Below are positions 45,401 through 57,832 of a stretch of 64,000 nt of DNA, piece after piece (positions within the stretch are counted from its first letter, which is position 1; every line of letters begins with the position of its first letter). Source of the stretch: Plumapathes pennacea (Eukaryota; Cnidaria; Anthozoa; Antipatharia; Myriopathidae); assembly GCA_964036295.1 (NCBI GenBank), contig OZ038463.1, forward strand, positions 29,623,069 through 29,687,068, read 5' to 3'. The notes under the pieces were generated by a model, which ran no database searches, was not told the origin of the DNA, and worked only from the letters and a program-made list of their open reading frames with translations. The position numbers were made by a program, and so were the translations under genes.

Positions 45401-47100
45401 GCCTCTCCGTCCGATTTAATCCGGCTTATGTTAATCAGAAAGTGGACAAGTGGTACACGAGCAGATGGAACTCAATAGCAGGTAGAACATTAGCATACAG
45501 GAACGGAGTTGTATTCTATTAAGTGTTTGTACATTTTGCTAGACGTTGTAGCACTTTAGGGAACTGGAAGCATAGTATAATGTTGGGTTTTTAGTGATGT
45601 TTTTGACCAATAAAAAACCGAGTTTTGATAAGTGCGATTGGTTATAGTGGCTTCGGCCGCATCACTTTCAAAGCATGTTAGTCGCTTTGCATGTTATTTA
45701 TCTGTTTCAAAGTTAGTTATAAACAATTTTGTTACTTGTTACATCACGAACTCTAAATTATCATTGTAAAATAACTAAACAAAACGAGAAAGCGAACAAA
45801 AGGAGTCAGCATTTTTCGAGCATTTTGGAGCCTCCTGCCGAGCATTTTAGTGGAAAACTTGAGCATTAAGTGTTAGTAGTGAAAAATAAAAGCATAATGT
45901 ACAAAAGCCTATACTCTATACGCTATTGTCTCTTTGACGGCGTTCCATTACCCTCATCAACACTTAGTTGATACACCAGTTTGTCTTCCGCCACGCCGAC
46001 GCAGTCAACCTAGTTCTCTTAAGAGCTGGTATTACATTATACTCTATCAGGCCTGTTTCAAACATCGCAGTTCACACGCGTCGAATAAAATGCAAATGAG
46101 CAATTCTAATTGTTTTGGCTAATTACTCGTTGGGGCGTAGCCCCGACGAGCTTAGTTCTGCACTCCGTGTCCTCTTCTTCATATTATTTTCTTCTGGGTT
46201 ACGAATCAGCACACGGTGATTGGTTCACATTGCCACGTGATATGCGATGACGTAAGGTGACTTCGCAAGCAACTTGAGATGTGGGCGCCGTGATTGAATT
46301 GTACGTTGGTACAATTGTGTGTAAAGTTAGCTGTATGCCATCCAAACTCAACACCGTTTGGCTCCGTGGAACATGCACCGACAAGCTGGGTTTTAGGGAA
46401 CGATTTTGGCTTGCGTTCACCGTCATAGCCGTAAACAAATGTTTGATGGATTCGATTTTATTTAATGGATACCGCTACGGAATTGCAAATAATTCTGTCG
46501 CCGTTAATTCTTTAGTCCCGAAGAACTTTCTGTAGCGGCACGAAATCCCTCTGGGAAGAGACCAGGCCGAAAACGGACACCAAAGCCATGACGAACTTTA
46601 GCCGTAAAGAATGATGACTTTAATATGCTTTACACTGTACATGACATCTGTTGCCTCGTACATACTGTAGCTGTTTTGTAAAGTTTTTTCGTCGAAAGTA
46701 TATTCGTTTTCGTGATTTAAAAAATATCAATTCTTACAGTTTAAGACTCTGCGCAACGTGAATATATTATATAAGCTTTGTGAATATATTACATGTTCAT
46801 GCTGCGCGCGAGCGTGACAGTTGTCAAAATGCTTCGGCTTACTGTACAACGCCTGTTGAAATATTTCTTCCATTCGATCGTGTATCCTTAATGTTTCGTA
46901 GTGGTAATTGTATACTAGAAATGAAAAATACATCGAAATAATTCTTCTGCACTAACTTGAAGAATAAGAACGCAAGAAATATATAACCACGGGTCATGGA
47001 GAATATTGGTCTATGGTTGTCAGTAACGCCAGCCATAATACCTTTTTATTGTAGTAGATAACAGAAAATGATACAGTAAGAAAATTGTGCCAATATATAT
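45400..47100. other. Spacer without recognised gene
   Basis: It contains half of a 'cctgtttcaaacatcgcag' MITE at 46050-46115, a short palindrome 'cgttggggcgtagccccgacg' at 46129-46150, and a segment at 46190-46265 related to 32385-32475. A reading frame of 84 codons at 46281-46535 has no recognisable domain and no splice support. Confidence 0.4.
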
Positions 47101-47271
47101 TTAGCGATGCGAAACTAAATGAAATTAAGTCGTGCCAGGGTGGCCAGAAAAAAACCCTCCTAAAAAACCTCGTGGGAAAAATGGAACAGGAAATCTGGAG
47201 CGGGCCAGGCACGACTTACGTCCCCCGCCAGGACCTACTGTCTAAATCACTCTAAACAAGCAGAACATAAA

Positions 47272-48425
47272 TTAAAGCCCAATAGCCTTAGAGGCCTCCA
47301 AGCGATCGTTAACGGTGGGCTTGATATATCGAAACTTCGATGAGGTGCACCTCCATTCCACATGCATATCCAGCAGATGAGCACTAATGTTCTTGCAAGC
47401 AGGACTAGACGCCGCGCCTGATCTGATACTGTAGGTGCCGTAAACAGAAATGTCTTCCACAAAAGGACTAATAAACTTCTTAAATTTATCACGTAGAGTA
47501 GAATAAGGAAACACCTTTGGACTTGTGAAATGATATAATCTAAGGAGATTTAGATTTAACGATTCGCCTAATCAGTGGAAGAGAACTGAAGGAATCGGAC
47601 TTCAGGTAAAACCTTAATTAGCTTCTCGGTAATGGCTACTGGGCAGTGGCTTTACGAGACCTGGCTAATAGGGAAGTGTGTCCCTCCCTGTACTGATCGT
47701 TTCTACGCCTAGGAACGTGCAGACATATGATCATCAAGAATCGTAATATCCTTAAGCTGCAAATTTTGGGTTTTATTCAAACGAAAGAACCCGGCAAAGC
47801 CAACTAAAAGGATAAACAAAAAATGAATAGCTACAAGGGAATTCCTCGAGGCATAGTGTTCTGCAATTATTTGCACTGTGTCTACCGATAAAGGCTCTTT
47901 GGGCCCAACTGGACGAGCAAGGGACCTTTTTGCCCCCTCTAAAGATGAAATGACAAAGGGATGGTTAGTGGGGCAATCCTCGATTCCCGCTACATTATGA
48001 CCCCATTCAATACCGTAAACCACGGATTGTATCGGGCAGTACCCCGTATTATTGAGAACCGAGGTTTTACGAAGCTCAGTAATAAAAAGAGCAATATGAA
48101 GGGGCTTCGCTGGAATCACTGGAACGCCAATCTTGGATGTAGCCCAATCACGCCATCTTGCCCAGCCGAGTCTGTATTTCTGTAAGGTAGACGGGGCCTT
48201 GGATTGCAACTGCAATTCTAAAAGGGCAGGAACCTCGCTCAACAATGATGGGTCGGCCAAAGACGTCGCCTCACGCCATATCCCTGTCTGCAACACGTCT
48301 GGTGAAAAACATAAACAAAATTGATAGACAAGGAACTGGGAATGTGCACGAGAAGCAAAACAATTGCGAACATAATGAGCGCGTAGATAGTGGCGTGATA
48401 AAAAACGCAACGTGAAAATGGGCAT
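47272..48425 (-). pseudogene. DIRS tyrosine recombinase, frameshifted
   Basis: The N-terminal core-binding part and first catalytic block are in 47709-48425: STLQKYRLGWARWRDWA, then GFAGFFRLNKTQNLQL, which includes the first catalytic Arg. The C-terminal block in 47272-47514 reads YGTYSIRSGAASSPA, then DMHVEWR, FRYIKPTVNDRLEASKAIGL, supplying the R-x..H-x..Y positions. Between 47514 and 47709 the reading (for example REGHTSLLARSRKAT) is split over frames with stops, so the gene is broken. The probable exon start is at the acceptor 'gttttcaccag' near 48300. The family excises and integrates circular DNA intermediates by strand exchange. Confidence 0.75.
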
Positions 48426-48590
48426 ACCGTACGCCTAAAAGGCGAAGAAAAAACAATTTGGCCCATCCGTAAGCCTGAATGGCAAAACAAAAAGCAGGAT
48501 GCCACAATATACGCCTAAGTGGCAAAAACAATTACGTGGAGCCGCAAAACGAGCCCAAGTGGCAAAACAATAAACGTGGGCTCGCAAAAT

Positions 48591-48752
48591 ACACCTAAGT
48601 GGCGAAACACGCCTAAGTGGCGAAACACGCCTAAGTGGCAAAACACGCCTAAGTGGCGAAACACGCCTAAGTGGCAAAATACGCCTAAGTGGCGAAACAC
48701 GCCTAAGTGGCAAAATACATTTGAGTGGCAAAACACGCTTGAGTGGCGAAAC
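48591..48752. repeat. 18-bp minisatellite, nine units
   Basis: Nine uninterrupted units of 'acgcctaagtggcgaaac' with few substitutions. Degenerate single units are scattered from 48425 to 48790 and at 49187-49212. Because 18 is a multiple of three, all six frames give long repetitive reading frames, which are artefacts. Confidence 0.9.
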
Positions 48753-48797
48753 AATAATTGACTGAGATCATACCGTGCGCACAAGGGGCGAAACAAT

Positions 48798-49163
48798 AGG
48801 GAGTTTAAGAAACCTAGGACGGCGACGGCAACGCGTGGAACCAAAAAATAGTGTCTCTGTTTTTCCTATGTCTTTGTAACTTTGTCTATTCTTAGGTTGC
48901 TCAATTTGTTCCGTTTCTGCCGAGGTTGTATTGATTTCATCGTTTCCTACTAAGAAGAACGACTGCCGTTATTTTATCGAACTGTCGTCCACGTCTTGAC
49001 AACGACGTAAAAAAGAAGCATTTGAAGTCGAACGCGAGAGCACGGCGACTCCGAGAAGATGTCAATTTCAGATATTCACGTGCTTCTTTTGTCTTCTGTG
49101 ATTAGTTTTATTGTTTCACCGACGTCGCCGTCGTCCTCTCGAGTCCTGCATCTTAAAGTCCCT
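48798..49163. mobile_element. MITE ('AGGGASTTTAAGA' ends) inside the DIRS-type element
   Basis: Ends 'agggagtttaagaaacc' and 'tcttaaagtccct'. Internally similar to 25391-25772 but more diverged, so an independent insertion of the same family. Confidence 0.75.
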
Positions 49164-49301
49164 AATAAACACGAGGCCGCGCGGTACGCCCAAGTGGCCA
49201 AACAATAGACGTAAAAAAATTCGAATGGCAATAAAAATTAATTGGAACAAAAGAGGACAAAAGCTAACCTAAAATCAAGCCGCAGGGCTAACATTCTGAA
49301 T

Positions 49302-52012
49302 TTAGGGCACCCACGGAAAACAGAGGGGCGAGACTTGTAAATTTGCATCTGACCGGGACCTTCCAGCAAAAAAGTCGCAAATGCCGGGCAAAACGAAGAC
49401 TTCTTTAACAAACGGCTTAAATCCGGACGAGCCGTTGTGCAGAGATGGCAAAAAATAAGACGAAGGCCACTCCGGAAAGATCAAGGTTCCGTGTCCGTTA
49501 AATGACATGAGCACTCTAATAGAATAAACGATGAGGCTCACCGGAGGACAAATAGATCTTATTAACCGAGCGCGCGGTCCGTACAGTAAGTTATGGACCG
49601 AGTTTTTTTCGTCGCCTTATGGCCCGAGCGCGCTTCGCGCGAGGGCCATAAGGCGACGAAAAAAACGAGGATCCATAACTTACGGTACGGACCAAGCAAA
49701 CGAGGTTAATAAGATATTTATTATATGGCTTTAGATCTTTCGGCAAACACAAAAAAAGGCCCCAACGAGTACTCGTCTCATTCATTCAACAACATCAATC
49801 GCAATCAGGCATGAATTACGCACGTTTGTTTTCACAACAAATTCAGTTAACAGCTTACAATTCTACCGATTTGAAAATCTTGAAAGAAAATAAGCGTCTG
49901 TCGAACCAACTGCCTAGATAAATACTAATTTGTTCTGAGCTGAATGAAATCAAACAACGACACTGCAGTGAACTTTATTCGGTGAACGACTCGAACGCGC
50001 CCTTGCTCGCTTACTAAAGATTTAAAAAAACTGCAGTCTTATCTCTTTCCAGAAGAAACTGCTTTGTAACTCAGAGTATTTTTTATTCTTTTGAATAAGT
50101 TTCTTACACGTACAATAATGTAGAAGGCAAAATGGCACTAAAAGAAAATCATTTCATCACAAACTGCGACCAACACATCGTTGAAAGTTATATTATTCAA
50201 AACTCACCGCTTAATTTTCCTGCCTCCTCGTGGAGCGTTTAGGTTTCTTCCAGCAAAATAAACGTCCTCAAATCACCACGGCGTTTTTGTCCCAGTCAGT
50301 GATTTCGAAATACAGAGTTCTCGTGCATTGTGAAAAATTTATTTACAGTCTTCACAGTGTGCCATGGCGAGGTGACATGTCTGCAAAACTTGATTCTTGC
50401 ACGGTTTTAGTCATAACTGTTCACGGTGATTGTTCGCTTTCCACCTTTAGAGTAGGCTTTCTTCCTGGGAAGTGTGCAAATTTTAACACAGAGGTGAAAC
50501 AACCCTCCATACTCTGCAGCGCTTGTTGTCAATGACGGCTGAGGTCGCAAGCAATTTTTTCCTCGGATGTTTTCCTTCTTCGTAACGGTCATTTTCCAAG
50601 ATTGTAAGCTTTCCCCGATCATCATAACTTAACAGTGAGTATCCGGAACGTTTAAACTTTCCATTGCACTTCTGGGCCTTTTATGACAAACGTTTAGCAA
50701 CTTTTCGAGCAACCATTTGCGATCCACATGTGCAAACTGATTTTGCGGTCCGTACAGTAAGTTATGGACCGGTAAAATTGACCAATCAGAACGTGCGTAA
50801 AATCAATTTGCGGTCCGTACAGGAAAGTATGGACCGGTAAATTAACCAATCGTAGCGTGCGTAGTATCAGTGCCATATAATAAATCCAGTTATTCTCCCC
50901 GCTCCAATCTTGTACCAGGGCATCTACACCGCTACCACCTAGGGAAGCGAACTTAGAATTAAACCTTGGAAGTTGCGCGTTGTAATAAGCTGAAAAGCGA
51001 TCGATAGTGCGGGGACCCCATTTGGCGTCGATGACCCGAATTACAGATGAATTAACGGACCAGTCGTCCCTGTCAACGAATCTACTAAGGAGATCGGCTC
51101 TTTCGTTAAGCGACCTGGGGATACACTGAGCTTCAAGAACGATGTTATTAGAAAGGAAAAGTTGAAAAATGTCCAGAGCTAAAGTCTGAAGATGCGCCTT
51201 AGAGCTCCCCACGGAAACGATACGGGCCGCGCTTTGGTTATCGGTATAAACTCTTACTCTCTTGCGCTTCAACTGATCAGCGTAAGACAATAAAACGTAA
51301 TATATGGCTTTCAACTCTCGAAAAGTGGAGCTCTGGACAATGTCTTCCGCTGTCCACATGGCGCTAACGGGTGGCACCGTCCCACGACGCTGAAAACCCC
51401 CGAAGGCTGAGGCACTAGCATCAGTAAACACTACTGTAGTGGAAGATATTGGAAGTCTGACAGCGTAACCGTTAAAGGAATCTACATTGCAACGCCGAAA
51501 CCTCAATTCTTCCAGAAGACCAGGGGCGAAATGGAGAATTTGGTCCCAGGTTGTTCTAGATTCTATGGCGAGGTACATTTGTCTGGTAAAAAGGCGAGAA
51601 TGGGGCCAACCGCTAATGCCACTGAGATAATGGAACCTGCGATCCTGGCCAATTCGCGATAGGACGAGGAACCATCTAAAAGTGCGGAATCTAGGAGGCT
51701 TTTCAGTTTGATGACCTTCCTCTCCGGAATCTTAGGTCGATATATAACGAGGCGCAACTTCTTTCCTACGGCAACAGTTAGGGGATTAACACAGAATGGA
51801 GGAGTAGCATGTTCAGTAACGCAACCATTGCTTAGCAGCTCGGTAATGGCTTGGCGTACGAATTCAGGATGCCGCAATGAAGACTTGTTGTTTCTGAGGC
51901 GACACGGGGAAGGATAATTGCAAAATGGCAGCCGGTACCCTCGCCTGATCATGTCCAACGCAAAATCAGGAGCATTCAAAGTATCAACCCAAAAGTTAAT
52001 TGAAGTACTCAA
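49302..52012 (-). pseudogene. DIRS reverse transcriptase/RNase H, catalytic core deleted
   Basis: The RT N-terminus lies in 51563-52012 (INFWVDTLNAPDFALDMI, RQAITELLSNGCVTEHATPP, KKLRLVIY). The text then jumps directly to IPERKVIKLKSLLDSALLDG, a thumb-side segment. The palm with the YxDD active site is missing. A small frameshift leads into 50694-51578, with RNase H: VVFTDASASAFGGF, SSTFRELKAIYYVL, VYTDNQSAARIV, NERADLLSR, keeping the D, E, D carboxylates. The reading breaks at about 50890 in SGENNW and resumes in 49302-49541 (NGHGTLIFPEWPSSYFLP, VKEVFVLPGI), separated by an inserted element. Confidence 0.75.
49545..50890. mobile_element. Element inserted into the DIRS RNase H region, with a long foldback
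   Basis: It separates two parts of one DIRS protein. A palindrome at 49556-49720 has arms 'cggtccgtacagtaagttat' and 'ataacttacggtacggacc' and the apex 'gagcgcgcttcgcgcgag'. Shorter copies of 'gcggtccgtacag' with 'aagttatggaccg' recur at 50743-50772 and 50810-50840. Exact ends are uncertain. No transposase was seen. Confidence 0.6.
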
Positions 52013-52489
52013 TCAACCCTTTACGCCGTGGCTGTTGTTACTAGAGCTGAAATAGTCGCTGTTAAAAGAAAATAAGCAATGTAAATTAGACTCAGCTTCA
52101 GCATCAATAGGTCTGCATCCTCTAGTCAGTCGCGGCGGGCATTGCTCTTAGGACCATCGGAACCGGTCTTCCTGCAGGAAAAACTCAAGTGCCCGAATTC
52201 GCCGCACTAAAATAAATGAAAGACAACGGTGGAAATTAGGACAAAACAAAGTAAACGAACGTGGTGTAGTGGACTGACGTTAACAGAACCGAAGGAAGAA
52301 AACTAATTGAGAATCACTATATATAGTGTATGCAAATGAATTGCACAACTGAACGCATGGCGTAATGCTGGAATGCGCAAGAATTCCAAGGCAGAACGTG
52401 CAGAAAACAAAGATCTGCTAAACTGCGTAACGCAGATATTTTGATATGAGCATTGAGTTTGTTAGTCACAAATGACTGAACACGCTGTG

Positions 52490-52990
52490 AACAAAACCGC
52501 AATACTATTGTAAACAAGTATCGAGTTACTTTCCTCGCTGTCAATTTTATATTTGTTACGGAGCGGGAATACTCGAGAGCCTCAAAGAAGAAACGCATTC
52601 AGTAAAAAATATGTACATAAGCATTAAAGCCAAGGCTAGATTATCATGGCCTCTGATTAAAATTACGTGTTCAAGGTCAAACTGTCAAAATCGACTGAGC
52701 ATGAAAAGATAAGTCACGCATTACTCTTTTCTTGCGGGCTCTTTTCTTTTCACTCAAAGCTCAAAATGCAGAGTCATTCAACCTTCAAGAAGCAAGTGTA
52801 TGAGTGTTGTAATGATAATTTAAAGTAATAGGTTTTATTTGAGCAAGGTGTCAAAAGTCAAGTTCTCTATACTGTATGATATTTTTCTGGTGAGAAACTG
52901 AAAGTATCTTTTGGGAGTCTGGCTCTTGTCCCTACTTTCCATGTTAGTTTCTTCTTGTCTCGACCCCACCCAACGAGCTCACTGGCAACG
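52490..52990. repeat. Dispersed repeat, third copy
   Basis: Similar along its length to 59650-60130 (same orientation) and to the reverse complement of 23520-23990. Shared pieces include 'gaagaaacgcattcagtaaa', 'gtcaaactgtcaaaatcgac', 'agtcaagttctctatactgt' and 'gaccccacccaacgagctca'. A shorter piece recurs at about 53940-54000. Confidence 0.6.
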
Positions 52991-53199
52991 CCAGTCTTGT
53001 TACATTGTATTCGACGCTTGTGAAGTTCGACGTTTGAAACAGGCTTCGAGCAGATGGAGCTCATTAACATAGATGCAAGATGTGGGCGATTGAATTGTAC
53101 TCATTTAGCTTACAAGAATGGGGTTATACAAGATGGGGTTTTATAAAATAGCTTTAATCATGCTACGCTATGTTTATTTTAAAAAAGAAACATATAACG

Positions 53200-53335
53200 C
53201 GTTCCCATGTAATTAACCTCATCTAAACACTTGGGAAGTTGGGAGAACACTCTAGTAGCTAGGGAACCCATTCGGTGGCATTGAGGTTTTTGCCAACTTC
53301 CCACGTGTTTAGATGAGGCTATATTACACGGGAAA
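53200..53335. repeat. Foldback repeat
   Basis: 'cctcatctaaacacttggga' and 'cccacgtgtttagatgagg' face each other, with outer 'cccatgtaatta' and 'tatattacacggg'. About 135 bp. No gene was recognised between 53050 and 54014. Confidence 0.6.
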
Positions 53336-54381
53336 TACAAAACTGGGGTTGTGCTCTATTGCATACAATTTGTCATTCAATATTAATATGTTTTTGAAGC
53401 AGGAGATATCAAAAAGCTCCATTGAACTCGCATACAATATTTATAAAAAATACTCACGCTTGACATCTCTTGTTCTCGTGGTAAAACAATCGCTCGCCTC
53501 AGTTTTCAAGTGAAATTTAATGTGGAAGTCGTGAGTCAGGCAGTTAATTTCTCTGGAATCGCTATGTCAAAGAAAAACAACGAAATGATTTTTCACGTTT
53601 CAACATGGGGGAGAAAGCCGTACAGATGTGATGTGCTTGTAAAGCTATCTTTCGTGTTTTACGAACTGGACGTGTTAGCAACAATGGCTTCTGAAGCTAG
53701 CTGTTGGTTTTGTTCGGCTTCTCCTATCGAGATTTAGAGTGGCTTCGGGAGCTGTTTGCTGGTTTCCTTCAGCTTCCCATGCTAATTCTGACACTTTAAC
53801 TCCTGATTTTTGTTTTCATGGCCAGAAATGCCAGAAATTGCGGTGATAATAGCTCTGAAATAAAAAAGGCCGACCGAAAATTTAGCAAGCCTGGTAGAAG
53901 AAACGCAATTTAGAAGACGAAAAACAGATAAGTAATGAAGCGCAGGCTAGATTAATCGTGGCCTGTAATTAGAAACAAATGTTCGAAGTCAAACCGTCAA
54001 AATAAATTATTTCCTTATTCGCGACACTGTTGGTTAGTTCGCTGTGCGAGACAGCGATATGCTTCTGACTTTTTCGGTCAGTATGGCATTTTCGGATTCA
54101 GAAAAAAATCGTTTTCTCGCCTTGTGTGTGTTTTCACTACAGCGAAAGTCAGTGCAGTACATGGTGTTCACAAAAGCAAATATTATAGGATGCAAACCCG
54201 CGCTAACCGCTAACCTTGCTTTGAACAACGCTTTTACAACCTTGGGTTAGTAAGCCTGCGGTTAAAAAATTTAATCCCCGGGTAGCGCCTAGCCCCAGGT
54301 TATTTTAACCTCTTTTCGAACAACCGGGCCCTCAGAATAGCGATCACAAAGAATATAAATATTGTATTCTTCTTTCATCAG

Positions 54382-54563
54382 CCAATTTGGAGGGGTACGT
54401 GATGTTGCCCAAAAGATCGGCCTCGGAAGTAACATTGACGTCAAAGTTGCAAGGCTTGACAAGTCTGAGACAAGCAAGGGAGCTCAGTGTTTTGCTATCA
54501 AAACTGATTTGCAACTTTCGCTAGAATTGCCTTCCGTGAGGACCGGTGCAGATATACTGCAGC
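54382..54563 (+). pseudogene. B' copy of the unidentified exon, with a 2-nt insertion
   Basis: Counterpart of 28836-29015: acceptor 'ctttcatcag', donor 'cagc|gtaagt', and the conserved DVAQKIGLGSNID, KGAQCFAIK, LSLELPSVRTGADILQ. Two extra nucleotides ('ggggtacgtgatg' for 'ggggtgtgatg') shift the frame after the first codons, and the exon is 182 nt instead of 180. Unless another acceptor is used, this copy is broken. Confidence 0.5.
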
Positions 54564-54760
54564 GTAAGTGTCAAATTTAAATGTGCCGCACACGCGCGCC
54601 TGTCCATTATTGACATTATTGTCGGGACCAGAGAACAAAGTCCGGGCCGGGGGTTAGGTTCTTCTGCGTTGTGACTTTACCACCTGTGAAGACAACCTCC
54701 AAACAAAGTGCGCGAAGCGCCTCGTGAGTCCAGAAGATTTTGACCATGTGATGACGTAAA

Positions 54761-54912
54761 TCGTGGTAAATAAGAGTCCACACCACGGCAAACCAGTGGA
54801 AATTTGTTTTTTACTACAACATTTAGAAATATACAGGAAAGTTTTGTTCTGTTTCGCTGCAAAACGTGACATGCTGGCGTCAGCATCGTTGCCTGGACTC
54901 TTATTTACCACG
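54761..54912. mobile_element. Short foldback MITE found only in B'
   Basis: The inverted ends 'cgtggtaaataagagtcca' and 'tggactcttatttaccacg' are exact. The B arm has no equivalent insertion between its exon (28836-29015) and the basic exon (28491-28697). Confidence 0.75.
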
Positions 54913-57832
54913 GTAAATTGACCAATCAGAGAGCGAGAAACTAGCGTGTTGTGGTAAAAACCGAATTATCACGAAGCTCGCCTCCGGAAACAAAAGAATC
55001 AAGCGAAAGCAAGACGTAACCGTGAAACAGGTCAAACAGTATAACAGCGGCAACTTGTCTTCAGAAAAGACAAAATTACGAAAAGAAGCAAGAAGGGTCA
55101 AGATTTGCAACCGAGGCGAACCGAAGAGGCGCTTCCAAGGTAAGAAAAATTCAACTCTCCATCGGGATCGGGATGGGCCAAAAAATATCACCGGGATCAC
55201 AGGACTGACGAAAAAATTGGGTCGGATGGCGGGATTTAAGACCGCTAATGGGGCCCCTTATTACACGTCATGATTTCGTATTGAAGTTTCAGGAAGCCAA
55301 GAAACTGGCCATAAAGTATTACGGCGAAATTCCATAAAAATGCCTGAAGTAAACAGGCGTTGCAGGGACCTCACAAACTGAAGCTCACTACAAAATCCTA
55401 ACATAGTTTCATCTTTATTTTCATCATCTGTTGAAACCATTCACTCCCAATATCAAACTACAGTATCTCCCAACTTTTAACTGTATTAGTAATACAGTGA
55501 GAATTGATTGTCCAATCAGCTTTAATTTGAACAATTTATCAAATGGCAAATTCTCCACACTGTATGATATATCTCTGGTGAGAGACTAAAGGAGAAAATC
55601 AAACTTGATCACTCTGGGAGTGAAAGGGTTAATATAGTATCTTCCAAGTCACACACATCATTAAAATTGAGAGGCAGGCACGTTTAAATAGTTAAATAAT
55701 GCACATTATTCACTGTTGCTCATTTGGCTTTATAGTATTTAATTTGATCTGGTTTCAATGATACAACCTTGGCTTAAACGTGGGGGCGCACTATAAGAGG
55801 ACCCCCGAAATGTTTTGATACGGACTGAAGAAAGCAAACTAGAGACCTCTCACTTTTCTCGGCACAAACAGAACTGGCAACTAAATAAATGGCTTTAATT
55901 ACACAGCAAGATTACGCTTACAGACACAAAAAATTGAGCAATGACGAATGTGCAATGTCAAAGACGAAGAACTGGGTAAATGGTAAACAACCATTCGGTC
56001 ACTCGACTAAACAATATCCAGCATTCTTGGGTGTTTTCCCATCCCCGTTCCCAGAGCCTGGGAACGGGGATGGTGTTTTTCCCGCTTCGCCGCTTTAGTT
56101 TGTAAAATTCAGCGAAGCACCTCGTGAATCCACAGCTTTTTGACAATGTTATGGCACGTTTCATCATCAATAAGAGACTAGCAAAATATCTGACGAAAAT
56201 TTGTTAATCGTTGCAAGTTTCTTTGTTGCATTTCTTATATCAGCTGATAGATAATTCATATGTACATCACAAGTTCAAGTTTCTAGTGTTTTAACGCCTA
56301 CAAAAATTGAACCAAATCACATTTTATATGTAAGCCAGACAGAGCGCTTTTTAGATAGCTGGGTCAAAAACCAAATCCAAAGTAGCTGACGGCGTCAATC
56401 ACAAAGGCGGAAAAAAAACACTTTTAACCAAACCAGAAGCTAAAATAATGTTGCCAGTGTGTAGAAACGCCATTGCCACTTGCTTGCTGCGTGAGCAAGC
56501 ACAGAAAGCATAGCAATCGTGTTTTACTTTAACTTGCTCAAGTGGATTGGCCAGGAATCCTGTCAAACTTGCAGTCAAAACCGAAGCAAATGTGACACCA
56601 AAAAAATGACATGATACTTCAGCAGTCCTCTTCAAAACACTCTGACGATGAGGATTTAAACCGGTTTTAAAAGCGAGAAAAACTTTGGCTCTTGCCCATG
56701 TAAGAAAAGACTGAGTTTCAAACGTCGAACTGTACATGCGTCACTGACATGCCGAGTGAGCAAAAGCTATTGTTTCAGCTGATTTACATTGTATTCTACG
56801 CACATGTGAAGTTCGACTTTGAAACAGACCTTATTTGATAAATTGAAAGCAGCACCCTCCCTTCCTGTGCACGTGGTGCTTGTGTAATTGCCACGCGGTT
56901 GTTTATAATTATATGCTGGATTTGCTGGTGTAGCCAAGTTAGGGTAACACAGATTAATTATACTTAACCGTGCTCATGTTTGAGTGATTTGTTGTTTTTG
57001 TTAATTTTGTTGATCCTGTTCTCTTTTTTACTTTACTTTTTTGCTGTTTAAGTCCTGGTCCAACGGACTAATAAATCGACCAAGGTCAAGCCAAGTTTTA
57101 ACTTGCGTATAACTTTATGGGTATCGTTTGGCTTTCCAATTGGGGCCTCGACGTGGGTTGCTTGACTTTGGTTGAGCTCAGATTTGCACCCAACTCAACC
57201 AACGCTTTTCACCGTTAAGGCCACCCAACCCAAGTCGAGCCAAATGATTTTCCCAGACTTGCACCAAACTTGCGGGCTGACTCCGGGCTAGTCCGCTATC
57301 CCAAGTCCTACGCAAACTCTGATTTTGCAAACCTGGATTGATCTCGATCAACTTGCAAGTTCGTTTGGTCAGCGCTTTTTACAGTACGTGCGAACAGTCA
57401 CTATCTCATTTTACGAACAAAAGTCCCTGACGGTTTGGATACAGACCCTTGCTGCCACAATATCCATACAGGATGCGTTTGCCAGCTGTCAAATTAAAAA
57501 AAAATAGATCTCACTCCACTATTTCATCGCTTTGCTATGACACCAGCCTCTACGCACCGCAGAGCCCAATCATGGGAGCCATTTTGCGTGATGATTGTCC
57601 CTTTTGGACTGATCACAATTTGTTGTGTTATATAAACGCCACAAATGAAAAATGAAATAATGAAAAACAAGGAGACAAAAATAGTAACCCCTCGTCTTCC
57701 AAAGAAACGTGAGCAAAGGCCACAAGTAGCAAAAACGAACATCAAGCGCGAATACGGCAAAGAAGTACATTTAACAATGTTCCGGCAATACACATGAGAC
57801 TAATAATGAGGAGCCGTAGTAACAAGCTAGTG

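Larger units (their letters stand above)
47105..52210 (-). mobile_element. Decayed DIRS-type retrotransposon with nested insertions
   Basis: In minus-strand order: a zinc-knuckle remnant (52165-52205, CGEFGHLSFSC after an acceptor-like 'ttattttag'), a reverse-transcriptase/RNase H gene (49302-52012) and a tyrosine recombinase (47272-48425). This content defines the DIRS group. A short inverted repeat 'taagtcgtgcc..ggcacgactta' lies at the far end (47126-47217). It is interrupted by a foldback-bearing insertion (about 49545-50890), a MITE (48798-49163) and a minisatellite (48591-48752). It cannot be autonomous. Confidence 0.75.

Noticed and set aside
46281..46535. 84-codon plus-strand frame
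   Set aside because: No recognised domain, no second copy, no splice signals; cannot be supported.
48591..48752. Possible CRISPR-like array
   Set aside because: Units are contiguous 18-mers without spacers, in a eukaryotic retrotransposon.
48435..48844. Overlapping repetitive frames on both strands
   Set aside because: The 18-bp minisatellite keeps every frame open; the array is DNA-level.
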